Shown piece after piece: positions 27,714 to 37,539 of a DNA stretch of 64,000 nucleotides. The notes beneath the pieces are model-generated. The model was given only the letters and a program-made list of their open reading frames with translations, was not told the origin of the DNA and ran no database searches. The DNA comes from Arsenophonus sp045399315 (lineage in GTDB: Bacteria > Pseudomonadota > Gammaproteobacteria > Enterobacterales > Enterobacteriaceae): assembly GCA_045399315.1 (NCBI GenBank), contig DAYVGO010000057.1:62001-126000 (forward strand). The letters are read 5' to 3'. Every line of letters starts with the position of its first letter. Within the stretch, counting starts at the first letter, position 1. The translations under genes and the position numbers were made by a program.

Positions 27714-27938
27714 GGTGACTCCTTCATTAACAAAACAACATTTATTTTCATAGAAATAAATTCACAGTATAGCAGTCACTATACCTGTTTAAAGGGCATA
27801 AGTGAAAGCAGGAAAAGTTATTGTTAATGATTTCATATTATTTTGAAGTAGTAACGTGTCGATGATTATCGATATAATGTTTATGATTAGTTTTATTAGC
27901 CAATAAAAATCATAACATCTTTAAGGAGTATCGCGTTA

Positions 27939-29048
27939 ATGGCATTGTTGACTCCCGCTAAACTTTACCACCAGTTTTTGGCTACCGGTGACTATCAATT
28001 TGATGAGATACAAAATAAAACAATAGCACGTTTAGATATTATTCATCATCAATTGCTTAATACGACATCTCAATTATCATTAAGAAGTAAAATTGGCAAA
28101 CTATTTACCAAGCAACCACCAAAAAATTCTCGACCTGTGCAGGGATTATATATGTGGGGCGGTGTCGGGCGAGGTAAGACTTGGTTGCTGGATCTGTTTT
28201 ATCAAAGTTTGCCGGAGGGTAGAAAATTACGTTTACATTTTCATCGTCTTATGTGGCGAGTGCAGAATGAAATGGTTGAGTTACAAGGTCATCAAGATCC
28301 ATTGGAAATCATTGCCGATAGATTTAAAGCTCAAACGGATGTTTTATGTTTTGATGAATTTTTTGTCTCTGATATCACTGATGCCATGATTTTGGGAGCG
28401 TTATTTACGGCGTTATTTGCTAGAGGAATTTGTTTAGTGGCAACGTCTAATATCCCACCAGATGAACTCTATCGAAATGGGTTACAACGAACACGTTTTC
28501 TACCAGCCATCGAACAAATTAAAAAATACTGTGACATCATTAATGTTGATGCCGGTATTGATTATCGTTTATGTACTTTGAAACAAGCAGGTCTTTATCT
28601 TACGCCGATCGATGAACAGAGCTGTAATAAGATGGATGATATATTTGTTAAATTAGCTGGTAATGGTGGCGAAATGTTGTTTATGCTTGAGATTAATCAT
28701 CGCCCTATGCCGGTGCGTGCTGCAGAAGGTATCTTAGCAATTGAATTTAAAGCACTATGTGAAGATGCACGTAGTCAAAATGATTATATCGTTTTAGCAA
28801 AAGATTATCATACGGTATTACTTTATAACGTTTTGATGATGTCAGAGCTGCATGAAGATGTAGCCAGGCGTTTTCTTGCTCTAATTGATGAATTTTATGA
28901 GCGAAAAGTTAAGTTGATTATTAATGCTGAGGTAGCAATAGATAAACTTTACCAGGGGCATTTATTGCGTTTTGAATATCAACGTTGTTTATCACGATTA
29001 CAAGAAATGCAGAGTGAGGCATACTTAAAATTGCCTCATATAGTTTGA
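27939..29048 (+). CDS. zapE: ZapE, divisome-associated ATPase
   Basis: AFG1-like P-loop ATPase that destabilises FtsZ polymers and is needed for division at high temperature or low oxygen. It has 369 residues (E. coli 375). Walker A is GGVGRGKTWLLD, Walker B VLCFDEFFVSDITDAM, and there is an arginine-finger region TSNIPPDELYRNGLQR. AAGGAG lies 10 bases before ATG 27939. Intact. Confidence 0.96.
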   Translation: MALLTPAKLYHQFLATGDYQFDEIQNKTIARLDIIHHQLLNTTSQLSLRSKIGKLFTKQPPKNSRPVQGLYMWGGVGRGKTWLLDLFYQSLPEGRKLRLHFHRLMWRVQNEMVELQGHQDPLEIIADRFKAQTDVLCFDEFFVSDITDAMILGALFTALFARGICLVATSNIPPDELYRNGLQRTRFLPAIEQIKKYCDIINVDAGIDYRLCTLKQAGLYLTPIDEQSCNKMDDIFVKLAGNGGEMLFMLEINHRPMPVRAAEGILAIEFKALCEDARSQNDYIVLAKDYHTVLLYNVLMMSELHEDVARRFLALIDEFYERKVKLIINAEVAIDKLYQGHLLRFEYQRCLSRLQEMQSEAYLKLPHIV

Positions 29049-29095
29049 TTAGCAAATAATAATGCATAAATTGCGAAGAAAATTTATTTTTGGGG

Positions 29096-29124
29096 TCGAT
29101 TTTTGTCAATAACTTCTCTATAAT
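29096..29124 (+). promoter_or_regulatory. Probable sigma-70 promoter of rplM-rpsI
   Basis: A perfect TATAAT (29119-29124) is spaced 17 bp from TCGATT (29096-29101), 175 bp upstream of rplM. The -10 is consensus and the -35 weak, as often in ribosomal protein promoters. Confidence 0.65.
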
Positions 29125-29299
29125 CTTGCACCCCACGTTACAGCAAGTTTTTTATTTTTTCCCCAAAATCTTGCATTAATGTCAGTTTGACTACTCGAAG
29201 GGGTAGGATTCACTGGACGAATTTAGTGTGAGCATTCTGAGTATTTTTTATAAAATATGAGTGTTCACCAACATGTAACTTATATATGGGTAAGCTTTA
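29125..29299 (+). promoter_or_regulatory. Untranslated leader of rplM (possible L13 autoregulatory site)
   Basis: A long leader of about 165 bases lies between the predicted transcription start and ATG 29300. In enterobacteria the rplM leader carries an RNA element that binds L13 and represses rplM-rpsI. Position and length fit; I did not model the fold, so the element itself is inferred from context. Confidence 0.45.
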
Positions 29300-29728
29300 A
29301 TGAAAACTTTTACAGCTAAACCAGAAACCGTGGAACGCGACTGGTACGTTGTTGATGCAGATGGAAAAACTTTAGGCCGTCTTGCAACTGAGATTGCTCG
29401 TCGTTTACGCGGCAAGCATAAAGCGGAATATACTCCGCATGTCGATACTGGTGATTACATCATTGTTGTTAATGCTGAAAAAGTTGCTGTTACTGGCAAC
29501 AAGCGTGAAGACAAAATCTACTATCGCCATACCGGTTATATCGGTGGTATCAAACAAGCAACTTTCGAAGAAATGATTGCCCGTCACCCTGAGCGTGTAA
29601 TTGAAATCGCGGTTAAAGGTATGCTACCCAAAGGACCTCTTGGTCGTGTGATGTACCGTAAAATGAAAGTTTATATGGGTAGTGAGCATAACCACGCGGC
29701 ACAGCAACCGCAAGTTCTTGACATTTAA
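29300..29728 (+). CDS. rplM: Ribosomal protein uL13
   Basis: Large-subunit ribosomal protein L13, an early 23S-binding assembly protein and operon repressor. It has 142 residues, identical in length to E. coli, with YVVDADGKTLGRLATEIARR, VAVTGNK and VKGMLPKGPLGRVMYRKMKV. It is followed after 18 bp by rpsI. Intact. Confidence 0.99.
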   Translation: MKTFTAKPETVERDWYVVDADGKTLGRLATEIARRLRGKHKAEYTPHVDTGDYIIVVNAEKVAVTGNKREDKIYYRHTGYIGGIKQATFEEMIARHPERVIEIAVKGMLPKGPLGRVMYRKMKVYMGSEHNHAAQQPQVLDI

Positions 29729-29746
29729 TCGGGATGGATATAGGCA

Positions 29747-30139
29747 ATGGCTGAAAATCAATACTACGGCACTGGTCGCCGCAAAAGCTCTTCCGCACGT
29801 GTCTTTATTAAGACAGGTAGCGGTAATATTACTATCAATCAACGTAGCCTAGAGCAGTATTTTGGCCGCGAAACGGCACGAATGGTTGTTCGCCAACCGT
29901 TAGAATTGGTTGATATGTTGGAGAAACTGGATTTATACATTACCGTTAAAGGTGGTGGTATTTCTGGTCAAGCAGGTGCAATCCGTCATGGAATTACGCG
30001 TGCATTGATGGGATATGATGAATCACTGCATTCTGAACTACGTAAAGCCGGGTTTGTTACTCGTGATGCGCGTTCTGTTGAGCGTAAGAAAGTGGGGCTG
30101 CGTAAAGCACGTCGTCGCCCACAATACTCAAAACGTTAA
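29747..30139 (+). CDS. rpsI: Ribosomal protein uS9
   Basis: Small-subunit ribosomal protein S9; its C-terminal tail reaches the P-site tRNA. It has 130 residues, as in E. coli, with QYYGTGRRKSSSARVF and the basic tail KVGLRKARRRPQYSKR. It shares the rplM transcript and is closed by the terminator at 30172. Intact. Confidence 0.99.
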   Translation: MAENQYYGTGRRKSSSARVFIKTGSGNITINQRSLEQYFGRETARMVVRQPLELVDMLEKLDLYITVKGGGISGQAGAIRHGITRALMGYDESLHSELRKAGFVTRDARSVERKKVGLRKARRRPQYSKR

Positions 30140-30171
30140 CTTATTGTTTTTAAAATAAATTATTAATACAA

Positions 30172-30196
30172 AACCCGCATTTATGGCGGGTTTTTG
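30172..30196 (+). terminator. Intrinsic terminator of rplM-rpsI
   Basis: AACCCGC, a short ATTTATG loop region, and GCGGGTTTTT form a compact GC stem with a T-run, 33 bp after the rpsI stop. Confidence 0.9.
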
Positions 30197-30532
30197 GTAT
30201 GTTATAAATTTATATTATATTGTGATTGTTAATTTAATTTGTTTTTGCTATTAATTTTTTTTAATAAAAAGTTGATGTGATTTTGTACATTTATCATAAA
30301 ATCTTGTCAAACTTTCCACCATATTGAGCAAAATCTGATAGACTATAGGCCATTAATTTCTTATCTATTTCTCACCAAATGTGGTGGAAATAACATGTAT
30401 TAATTGCAGTTCAATAAATAAATGCGTGTTGACCTATTAAATTGGTTTACCAGCATTTTAAACATGTAAGAATGGCCTTATTTATTATATTATGGTTGTT
30501 TGTTCTTTTTTGAATAAAACTTGGAGGTTTTC
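30197..30532 (+). other. 336-bp region upstream of sspA
   Basis: No coding frame. It must carry the sspA promoter. A TTGTCA at about 30305 and TATAGG near 30345 are not at a usable spacing to one another, so no promoter is called. The sequence is strongly AT-rich. Confidence 0.5.
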
Positions 30533-31174
30533 ATGGCTGTCGCTGCCAACAAACGTTCGGTAATGACATTGTTTTCCGGCCCGACCGACATATTTAGCCA
30601 TCAAGTGCGGATCGTATTGGCAGAAAAGGGCGTAAGCGTTGAGATTGAGAATGTTGAAGCAGGTAATTTGCCGCAAGATTTGATTGATCTAAATCCTTAC
30701 CAAACAGTACCAACGCTGGTTGATAGAGAATTAACATTGTATGATTCCCGCGTTGTTATGGAATATCTTGACGAGCGCTTTCCGCATCCACCATTAATGC
30801 CAGTTTATCCAGTTGCTCGTGGTAGTAGTCGTTTGATGATGCATCGGATAGAAAAAGATTGGTATTCTCTAATGTATAAGATTGAAAATAAAGATCCTCA
30901 AGCTGATGCTGTTCGTAAGCAGTTAAAAGAAGAGTTTATATTAATCTCGCCAATTTTTAATGAGATGTCGTTTTTTATGAGTGAAGAATTTAGTCTAGTT
31001 GACTGCTACTTAGCTCCCCTTTTGTGGCGTTTACCGTTTTGGAATATTGACATACCTAAAGGAAAAGAAACTGAAGGCATTAGATCTTATATGGAACGGG
31101 TATTTGAGCGCGACTCTTTTCTAGCTTCATTGACTGAAGCTGAACGTGAGATGCGTTTATCTACCACAGGTTAA
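30533..31174 (+). CDS. sspA: SspA, stringent starvation protein A
   Basis: Glutathione-S-transferase-fold protein that binds RNA polymerase holoenzyme and lowers H-NS during starvation. It has 213 residues (E. coli 212) from ATG 30533, chosen because GGAGG lies 7 bases upstream and MAVAANKRSVMTLFSGPTDI aligns exactly with the E. coli start. SHQVRIVLAEKG and EFSLVDCYLAPLLWRLP are conserved. Co-transcribed with sspB. Intact. Confidence 0.97.
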   Translation: MAVAANKRSVMTLFSGPTDIFSHQVRIVLAEKGVSVEIENVEAGNLPQDLIDLNPYQTVPTLVDRELTLYDSRVVMEYLDERFPHPPLMPVYPVARGSSRLMMHRIEKDWYSLMYKIENKDPQADAVRKQLKEEFILISPIFNEMSFFMSEEFSLVDCYLAPLLWRLPFWNIDIPKGKETEGIRSYMERVFERDSFLASLTEAEREMRLSTTG

Positions 31175-31180
31175 TTTATT

Positions 31181-31672
31181 ATGGAGTTCTTAGGAATGTC
31201 GCCACGTCGTCCTTATCTTCTTAGGGCCCATTATGAATGGCTTCTCGATAATAATATGACACTTCATTTAGTTGTGGATGTTAATGTTTTTGGTGTGAAT
31301 GTCCCGATGGAATATGCCCAAAAAGGGCAAATTATTTTTAATATTACACCTTCCGCAGTAGCTAATTTCGAGCTGACTAATGAAATAGTAAGCTTTAATG
31401 CCCGTTTTGGTGGTGTCCCTCGCCATGTTAAAGTGCCAATGAGTGCTATTATTGCTATTTATGGGCGCGAAAATGGTGCAGGAATGATGTTTGAACCTGA
31501 GCCTGAATATGAGAATAATACTGGTAATTCTGTTACTCAAAGTGAAAACTTAGTACTAGTTAGTGATAATGAATTGTCAAACGAAGAGCAAAAAGTAACA
31601 CCGATTTCATCGCCTGATGATGAACCACCGACGCCACCAAAAGGACGTCCGACATTACGTGTTATAAAATAA
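31181..31672 (+). CDS. sspB: SspB, ClpXP specificity adaptor
   Basis: Delivers ssrA-tagged peptides and RseA fragments to ClpXP. It has 163 residues: a substrate-binding domain (SPRRPYLLRAHYEWLLDN, RFGGVPRHVKVP), an acidic flexible linker, and the C-terminal ClpX-binding tail RPTLRVIK. It starts 6 bp after sspA. Intact. Confidence 0.97.
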   Translation: MEFLGMSPRRPYLLRAHYEWLLDNNMTLHLVVDVNVFGVNVPMEYAQKGQIIFNITPSAVANFELTNEIVSFNARFGGVPRHVKVPMSAIIAIYGRENGAGMMFEPEPEYENNTGNSVTQSENLVLVSDNELSNEEQKVTPISSPDDEPPTPPKGRPTLRVIK

Positions 31673-31689
31673 GATATATTATGATTGAG

Positions 31690-31719
31690 AAGGGGAGTAT
31701 TAAAATGCTGCCCTTTTTT
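31690..31719 (+). terminator. Intrinsic terminator after sspB
   Basis: AAGGGGAGTATT pairs with AATGCTGCCCTT (one G-G mismatch and one G-T pair) around a short AA loop, followed by a run of T. Confidence 0.8.
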
Positions 31720-31933
31720 ATTTTTAAATATAGATTGTTGGTCATACTAGTTTTATTTTTGCTATATTTTACTTTATTAAATCTTTATTTATCTAACAAT
31801 TATAAAACCTTATTTATAGGTTAATTCATTGTCAATGAAAATCTAAATTATCCCTCATAAATGTATGTTAGATCCCTCTGTTTTTTGTCTATATAAGTTA
31901 TGATCTAAGCTGATTTTCTGTATCGGAGTGTGT

Positions 31934-34267
31934 ATGAAGCTGCTTAAAGGACTCGCTCAATATTATGTTGACTTAATGATGAAGCTTGGCTTGGTTGGAT
32001 TTTCCTTGTTATTAGCTATGGCACTTGTCGTTTTAGCCATGGTATTGCAGATAGCTGTTGATATTTTATTATATGGCAAGGTTCATGATATTGATTTGAT
32101 TCGCTCTATCTTTTTTGGATTGATAATTACTCCTTGGGCGGTCTATTTTCTTTCTGTTGTTGTTGAGCAACTTGAAGAGTCTCGGCGTCGCTTATCAGGT
32201 ATGGTTGATAAATTAGAAGTGATGCGCAAACGTGATGCAGATCTTACTGACAAACTTAAAGGAAATATTGCTCAGCTTAATTTGGAAATTGCAGAACGTG
32301 AAAAAGTACAAAAGGCACATCTAGAGTTATTAGAAAAATTGCAAAAAGAGATGAAACGACGTGAGCAAACCCAACTTGAGTTTGAACAGCAGTCTATATT
32401 ATTACAGTCATTTTTAGATGCATCGCCTGATCTTGTTTACTATCGTGATGAGAATAATCACTTTTCTTGTTGTAATAGAGCAATGGAATTATTGACCGGT
32501 CGTAGTGAAAAGCAGCTTATTGGATTAACCTATCGTGAAATTTATGGTGAAGAAGTCGCAGAAAAAGAGCTTGAAACTGATGAAAAAGTATTTCGTCATA
32601 ATGTGTCATTGACTTATGAACAGTGGTTGGTATACCCAGATGGACGAAAAGCATGTTTTGAAATACGAAAAGTACCTTTTTATGATCGTGTCGGAAAACG
32701 CCACGGTTTAGTTGGGTTTGGACGCGATATTACCGAACGTAAGCACTATCAGGAAGCGTTAGAAAATGCGAGTAGGGATAAGACAACGTTTATTTCAACT
32801 ATCAGCCATGAGCTTCGTACACCACTTAATGGGATTGTTGGGCTGAGTCGTATATTACTCGATACAGAATTAACTAATGAACAGACTAATTATTTAAAAA
32901 CTATCCACGTTAGTGCCATAACTTTAGGTAATATTTTCAATGATATTATTGAGATGGATAAAATCGAACGACGTAAAGTTAGCTTGGATAGTCAACTAAT
33001 TGATTTTAATGAATTTATCTCTGATCTTGAGAACTTATCGGGACTTTTGGTTCAACCCAAAGATTTAAAATTTACGTTGGAAGTAAAAAAAAATATACCG
33101 AGCAAGATCATTATCGATGCAACACGGTTACGTCAAATACTATGGAATTTAATTGGTAATGCCGTGAGATTTACGCAAAAAGGTGAGATCAAAGTTCGTA
33201 TTTGGTATGAAGGGCATGAGCAACTTTTTATTCAGGTTATTGATAGTGGCATTGGGATCCCCAAAGAAGAGCAAGAAAAGATTTTTGCCATGTACTATCA
33301 GGTGGAGGGTAGTGCTGGCGGAAGGCCAGAAACAGGCACAGGAATTGGTCTTGCAGTTTCTAAGCGGTTAGCTCAAAGTATGGGCGGAGATATCCAGGTT
33401 GATAGTACCTTAGGAGTAGGTTCTTGCTTTACTGTATCAGTTATAGCTCCTGTCGTTGTAAAAACAATTGAAATGCCAGCAGCAGAAGAAGTTTTACTAC
33501 CTAAATTGCATATTCTTTTAGTCGAGGATATTGAATTAAATATTATTGTCGCGCGATCTGTATTAGAAAAGTTAGGCCATACCGTAGATGTGGCGATGAA
33601 TGGCAAAGAAGCGTTAAAAATGTTTAAAATTGGTAGTTATGATCTGGTCTTATTGGATATCCAGTTACCTGATATGACAGGTCTTGATATTGCACGTCAG
33701 CTTCGTCACACCTATGCTAATTATAAGCTACCACCTTTAATTGCATTAACAGCTAATGTATTGAAAGACAAAAATGAATATCTTAATGCAGGTATGGATG
33801 ATGTATTAAGTAAACCACTTTCTGTCGGTGCATTAATCAAGATTATTGAAAAGTATTTTGCCGATTGTAAGAATAAATCGATCGGTATTCCACTAAAAGA
33901 ATTTGCTAAGCATGATGATGTATTAGATATCAATATGCTCAATCAATACCTCGAATTAGTAGGTCCAAAACTTATTGAAGACAGCATAAAGATATTTGAA
34001 AATATGATGCCAGGATACCTATCTTTACTGGATTCTAATATTGTGGCTAAAGACTCAAATGGGATTGTTGCTGAAGCACATAAAATTAAAGGCGCAGCAG
34101 GTGCAATTGGTTTACGGCATCTCCAGCAATTAGCCCAACAAATCCAATCTCCTGAATTACCGGCTTGGTGGGATAATATACAAGAATGGTTTGATGAATT
34201 AAAAACAGATTGGCAAAAAAATGTTGAGATTTTGAAAAAATGGTTAGCTAGCACTGAAAAAAAATAA
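31934..34267 (+). CDS. arcB: ArcB, anaerobic redox sensor kinase
   Basis: Tripartite hybrid histidine kinase that senses quinone redox state and phosphorylates ArcA. It has 777 residues (E. coli 778) from ATG 31934 with GGAG 6 bases upstream. Two N-terminal transmembrane helices, a coiled coil, a PAS domain (about 155-275), the kinase core with His292 in ISHELRTPLNG, N and G boxes, a receiver with Asp575 in LLDIQLPDMTG, and the Hpt domain with His716 in EAHKIKGAAG. All three phospho-sites are present, so the relay should work. Intact. Confidence 0.97.
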   Translation: MKLLKGLAQYYVDLMMKLGLVGFSLLLAMALVVLAMVLQIAVDILLYGKVHDIDLIRSIFFGLIITPWAVYFLSVVVEQLEESRRRLSGMVDKLEVMRKRDADLTDKLKGNIAQLNLEIAEREKVQKAHLELLEKLQKEMKRREQTQLEFEQQSILLQSFLDASPDLVYYRDENNHFSCCNRAMELLTGRSEKQLIGLTYREIYGEEVAEKELETDEKVFRHNVSLTYEQWLVYPDGRKACFEIRKVPFYDRVGKRHGLVGFGRDITERKHYQEALENASRDKTTFISTISHELRTPLNGIVGLSRILLDTELTNEQTNYLKTIHVSAITLGNIFNDIIEMDKIERRKVSLDSQLIDFNEFISDLENLSGLLVQPKDLKFTLEVKKNIPSKIIIDATRLRQILWNLIGNAVRFTQKGEIKVRIWYEGHEQLFIQVIDSGIGIPKEEQEKIFAMYYQVEGSAGGRPETGTGIGLAVSKRLAQSMGGDIQVDSTLGVGSCFTVSVIAPVVVKTIEMPAAEEVLLPKLHILLVEDIELNIIVARSVLEKLGHTVDVAMNGKEALKMFKIGSYDLVLLDIQLPDMTGLDIARQLRHTYANYKLPPLIALTANVLKDKNEYLNAGMDDVLSKPLSVGALIKIIEKYFADCKNKSIGIPLKEFAKHDDVLDINMLNQYLELVGPKLIEDSIKIFENMMPGYLSLLDSNIVAKDSNGIVAEAHKIKGAAGAIGLRHLQQLAQQIQSPELPAWWDNIQEWFDELKTDWQKNVEILKKWLASTEKK

Positions 34268-34507
34268 CTCTAACCGAAATTGGGCTGCGCTAATATTGCG
34301 CCAACATCAGGGAAATCTTTTTTACTCGTCAATTATGATATGTGTTTGTATGAATGACGAGAAAAATAAAAACCTTTATTTTTTGTCAGACAATCAACAT
34401 AACAAATATAATCGTTTTTGTTACAAGATTCATTAAAATTTGTGGCCAAGATTACATGTTATCACATTAAATGGGTTAGTAACAATCTACTATAAATGGA
34501 GTCAGAT

Positions 34508-35148
34508 ATGAAACCTATTGCAGTAATTTTAAGTGGCTGTGGTGTATTTGATTGCAGTGAAATTCATGAGTCAGTACCTTACTATGTTATCTTTGAATCA
34601 AAATAGCGCTGAAATGCGATTTTTAGCACCTAATCGTGATCAACTAGATGTTATTAATCGTATAAATGGAAAAGAAAAACGTAACATAATGGAAAAATCT
34701 TCGCGGATTTCACGTGGTAAAATAGAGCCCTTAGCCTCTTCAGATGAGTATAGTGCAGTGATAATTCTTGGTGGATTTGGGGTAGCAAAAAATTTATCTA
34801 ATTTTGCTATTAAAGGAAGTGACTGTGAAATAGATAAAGATTTATTAACATGTTGTACCAAAATTCGTCAACAAGGTAAGCCATTCGGGTTGATGTGTAT
34901 CGTGCCTGTTATGCTACCTAAAATTTTAAATAAAGCGGTAAAGTTGACAATAGGTAATGATAACAAAACCATTGCTGAAGTAGAACGAATGGAAAAAAGC
35001 ATATTATTTGTTCCTTTGATGATATTGTGGTTGATGAAGATAATAAAGTGATTACAACACCGCATATATGCTGACATCCTCACCACATAAAGCATGGCAA
35101 GGAATTGATAAATTAGTTAAAAAAGTCATTGAAATGGCCAGATGTTAG
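34508..35148 (+). pseudogene. elbB: Broken ElbB (DJ-1/PfpI-family glyoxalase)
   Basis: Isoprenoid-associated DJ-1-superfamily protein with glyoxalase activity in E. coli. It begins MKPIAVILSGCGVFDCSEIHESV at 34508. An extra base near 34574 shifts the frame; the middle (ILGGFGVAKNLSNFA, GLMCIVPVMLPKI with the nucleophile Cys) is open; a second shift near 34990 leads to FDDIVVDEDNKVITTP and a third near 35065 to the end KVIEMARC. Three frameshifts make it dead. It lies between arcB and mtgA, as in E. coli. Confidence 0.9.
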
Positions 35149-35150
35149 TT

Positions 35151-35886
35151 ATGCTGATTTATTTCTTAATATTGTGGAAATAGCTAAAAAAACCTTATTG
35201 ATGTTATTTTGCTGTTGGGCTAATGACGATCTTTATTTTTAAATTTTTGCATGTGCCCTTTTCGATGGTAATGCTAGAAAGAGAAATTAATGCTTGGTTA
35301 TCATCAAATTTTTCTTATGTTTCTCGTTCTGGTTGGGTAGAGATTAATGCTATCTCACCGAACATGTTAGTTGCTGTCATTGCTGTAGAAGATCAAAATT
35401 TCCCTAACCATTGGGGATTTGATTTTCAGGCAATAGAAAGTACAATTAATCAAAATTCGGCTAGTAAAAAACCAATTAGAGGCGCTTCAACAATAGCTTA
35501 ACAAGTTGTAAAAACCTTTGGTTATGGGATAGACGAAGCTGGTTTCATAAAGGTATTGAAGCTGTTATGACACCAGTAATTAAAGTTATATGGCCTAAAA
35601 AAGGATACTAACCATTTATTTGAATATTGCTGAGTTTGGCGAAGGCATTTTTGGGGTGAAGAAGCGGCAAAATATTATTTAAAAAACATGCAAATTAGCT
35701 AAATGAAGATGAATCTGCATTATTGGCGGCTATTTTACCAAATCCATTAGCTTATGACCTAAAAAAACATCTAATGATTTATTGACACGGCAATACTAAA
35801 TACTATAGCAAATGAAGCAATTAGGTGATAAGAATTTTCTGAAAAATATGGCTTCATTTCTGACCAATCAAAGTAATAGGATTTGA
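35151..35886 (+). pseudogene. mtgA: Broken MtgA (monofunctional peptidoglycan glycosyltransferase)
   Basis: GT51 glycan-chain polymerase acting at the septum. The recognisable part is VPFSMVMLEREINAWL, then AVEDQNFPNHWGFDFQAIE, which includes the catalytic Glu, and IRGASTIA. This is followed by TAA at 35500-35502, where E. coli has Gln in STISQQ. After that only scraps in shifting frames remain (NIAEFGEGIFG, EEAAKYYLK, AALLAAILPNPLAYD-like). The N-terminal membrane anchor is also interrupted. Heavily decayed. Confidence 0.88.
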
Positions 35887-36953
35887 TAATGAATATTTAT
35901 TTTTTATAGGATTTTGTTCTTTAAATATGGAAAATGTTATTTAAAATAATTATTTTTACTAAATAATAACATTTGTTATTTCGCTCATTAAATGATTAGC
36001 TAAGTTTGGACCATAAACTAGATGACTCAGCGGACAAACCAGGAGCTTGTTCACAATCCACTGAATGAGGAAATTAAGTTTTTATAAATTTTTCATATGC
36101 CCGATGCAAATAACATCAGCAGTCGATACCGCCTAGAGTAAATCGTGCAGATATCATGCAGTTGAAAAGTTATTCCGGCATCGACGCTTTAAGACTTAAA
36201 ATCTTTCTAGTAAGGGGGGGAATGTGATAGCAAAATTTGGTTTCAGCTATGAGCATTTTTTTGTTGTTTAAATAGTCGAAGTTCGATGCTTGTAATCAAC
36301 CAACGGTGCAGATCATATTGATTTAGTAATACACACATGGTTGATTTGTGGATTATCTGGATGGGGACGATAAGTAACTTATTGTTTGGTTAAACGGCGA
36401 TTGTAAAATGGGTTGATGGGCAGTGTTCCTTGAGATAATGACGGTAATTGCATATTTATCTTCATATTTGTTAGTTATGGCTTAGTTACAGACTAAAAAA
36501 TTTTTGTACTTTTACTGATATCAGTGAGTTATTTATTGCTTAATAGAATGTAATTGTTAATTGCGAAAATAATCTTTTTTTATTTATTCAAATACTTATT
36601 ATTAATTATGGTTGAGGGGTTAATCTTTACACTGAATGTTTTTTTTATTTGTTTTCAAAGACATCATGCTGTTGCTAATCGAAGATATTAGTTAATATAG
36701 GGCTGGATCCTGGTGGTTAAATTTTAATATAAATTTCCTATTATTGCGAGATAATAAAATCTTACTAAGTTATTTAACTTTATAAAAATTTATCGTTAAA
36801 ATAGCTAATTATTGTGAAATATCGAAAGTCAATGTGTTTCTAATCAGATGCGTAAGGAAGGTCAGTTAGCATGTTAGAATTGCTACCCGGCATAATGGTT
36901 GCCGGGTAAATACAGTTAGAGAGGTAATAACTTTACATCTTGAGTGAGAAAAA
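35887..36953. other. 1.07-kb stretch without a recognisable gene
   Basis: No frame of useful length on either strand and no RNA gene recognised. Base composition is not uniform: 36000-36450 is richer in G and C than the very AT-rich sequence on both sides, and short frames there (for example RYHAVEKLFRHRRFKT near 36150 on the + strand) hint at an old gene eroded past identification. In E. coli mtgA and yraP are not neighbours, so this gap also marks a rearrangement junction. Confidence 0.6.
36884..36908 (-). terminator. Hairpin downstream of dolP
   Basis: TACCCGGCA (36884-36892) and TGCCGGGTA (36900-36908) form a perfect 9-bp, GC-rich stem with a 7-base loop, about 45 bp past the dolP stop. 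No clear U-run follows on the dolP strand, but position and strength suit a transcription stop. Confidence 0.65.
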
Positions 36954-37529
36954 TTAATTAAGATAGGTAAATGCGGTAGTTACACGTTTAACTCCATCTG
37001 TTTCACTGGCAATTTTTGCTGCGGCAGCACCTTCTTGCTGGGTTAGAATACCAAGTAAAAACACTTCTCCACCTTCAGTAATAACCTTAATCGTTGATGA
37101 TTTAACCGAATCACTAGCAAGAATTTGCGATTTTATTTTGGTTGTTATCCATACGTCTTTAGACGCGCTACCAAGATCAACCGGCGTCCCTTGGCGGATC
37201 TCATTATAAACCGCTTCAACACCTTCTACTTTTGTTGCTATCTGTTTCGCTCTTTCAGCTAATTCAAGATCAGGTGCTTGGCCGGTAAGTAGAATTTTAC
37301 CTTCATAGGCAGTGGTAATAATACGGGCATTTTGGGTAATTTCTTTGTCTTTGTTCAGTGCTGCACTAACACGGGCTTCTAATGTTCCATCATCGACCTG
37401 GCGCCCAACGCTTCTCGGATCGGTCGCACTTTTTGTGGCGATAGCAGCTGAACCTATTACAGCAGCACCAAGACATCCTTGTAACAAAAGGGTACTGCAC
37501 ATTATGGTAATTAGAGGAAATAGTCTCAT
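36954..37529 (-). CDS. dolP: DolP (YraP), outer-membrane lipoprotein with two BON domains
   Basis: Dual BON-domain lipoprotein that binds anionic phospholipid at division sites and supports outer-membrane integrity and BAM function. It has 191 residues, the E. coli length. The lipoprotein signal ends at LLLQGC (lipidated Cys19), followed by two BON domains (about 45-112 and 120-190; KILLTGQAPD, EVFLLGILTQQEG). It lies 10 bp after diaA. Intact. Confidence 0.96.
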   Translation of the reverse strand: MRLFPLITIMCSTLLLQGCLGAAVIGSAAIATKSATDPRSVGRQVDDGTLEARVSAALNKDKEITQNARIITTAYEGKILLTGQAPDLELAERAKQIATKVEGVEAVYNEIRQGTPVDLGSASKDVWITTKIKSQILASDSVKSSTIKVITEGGEVFLLGILTQQEGAAAAKIASETDGVKRVTTAFTYLN

Positions 37530-37539
37530 TGATTACTCC

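Noticed and set aside
36100..36230. Short stretch RYHAVEKLFRHRRFKT that faintly recalls the end of some DDE transposases
   Set aside because: Only about 16 residues, no catalytic motif and no terminal inverted repeats were found, so no insertion sequence is claimed.
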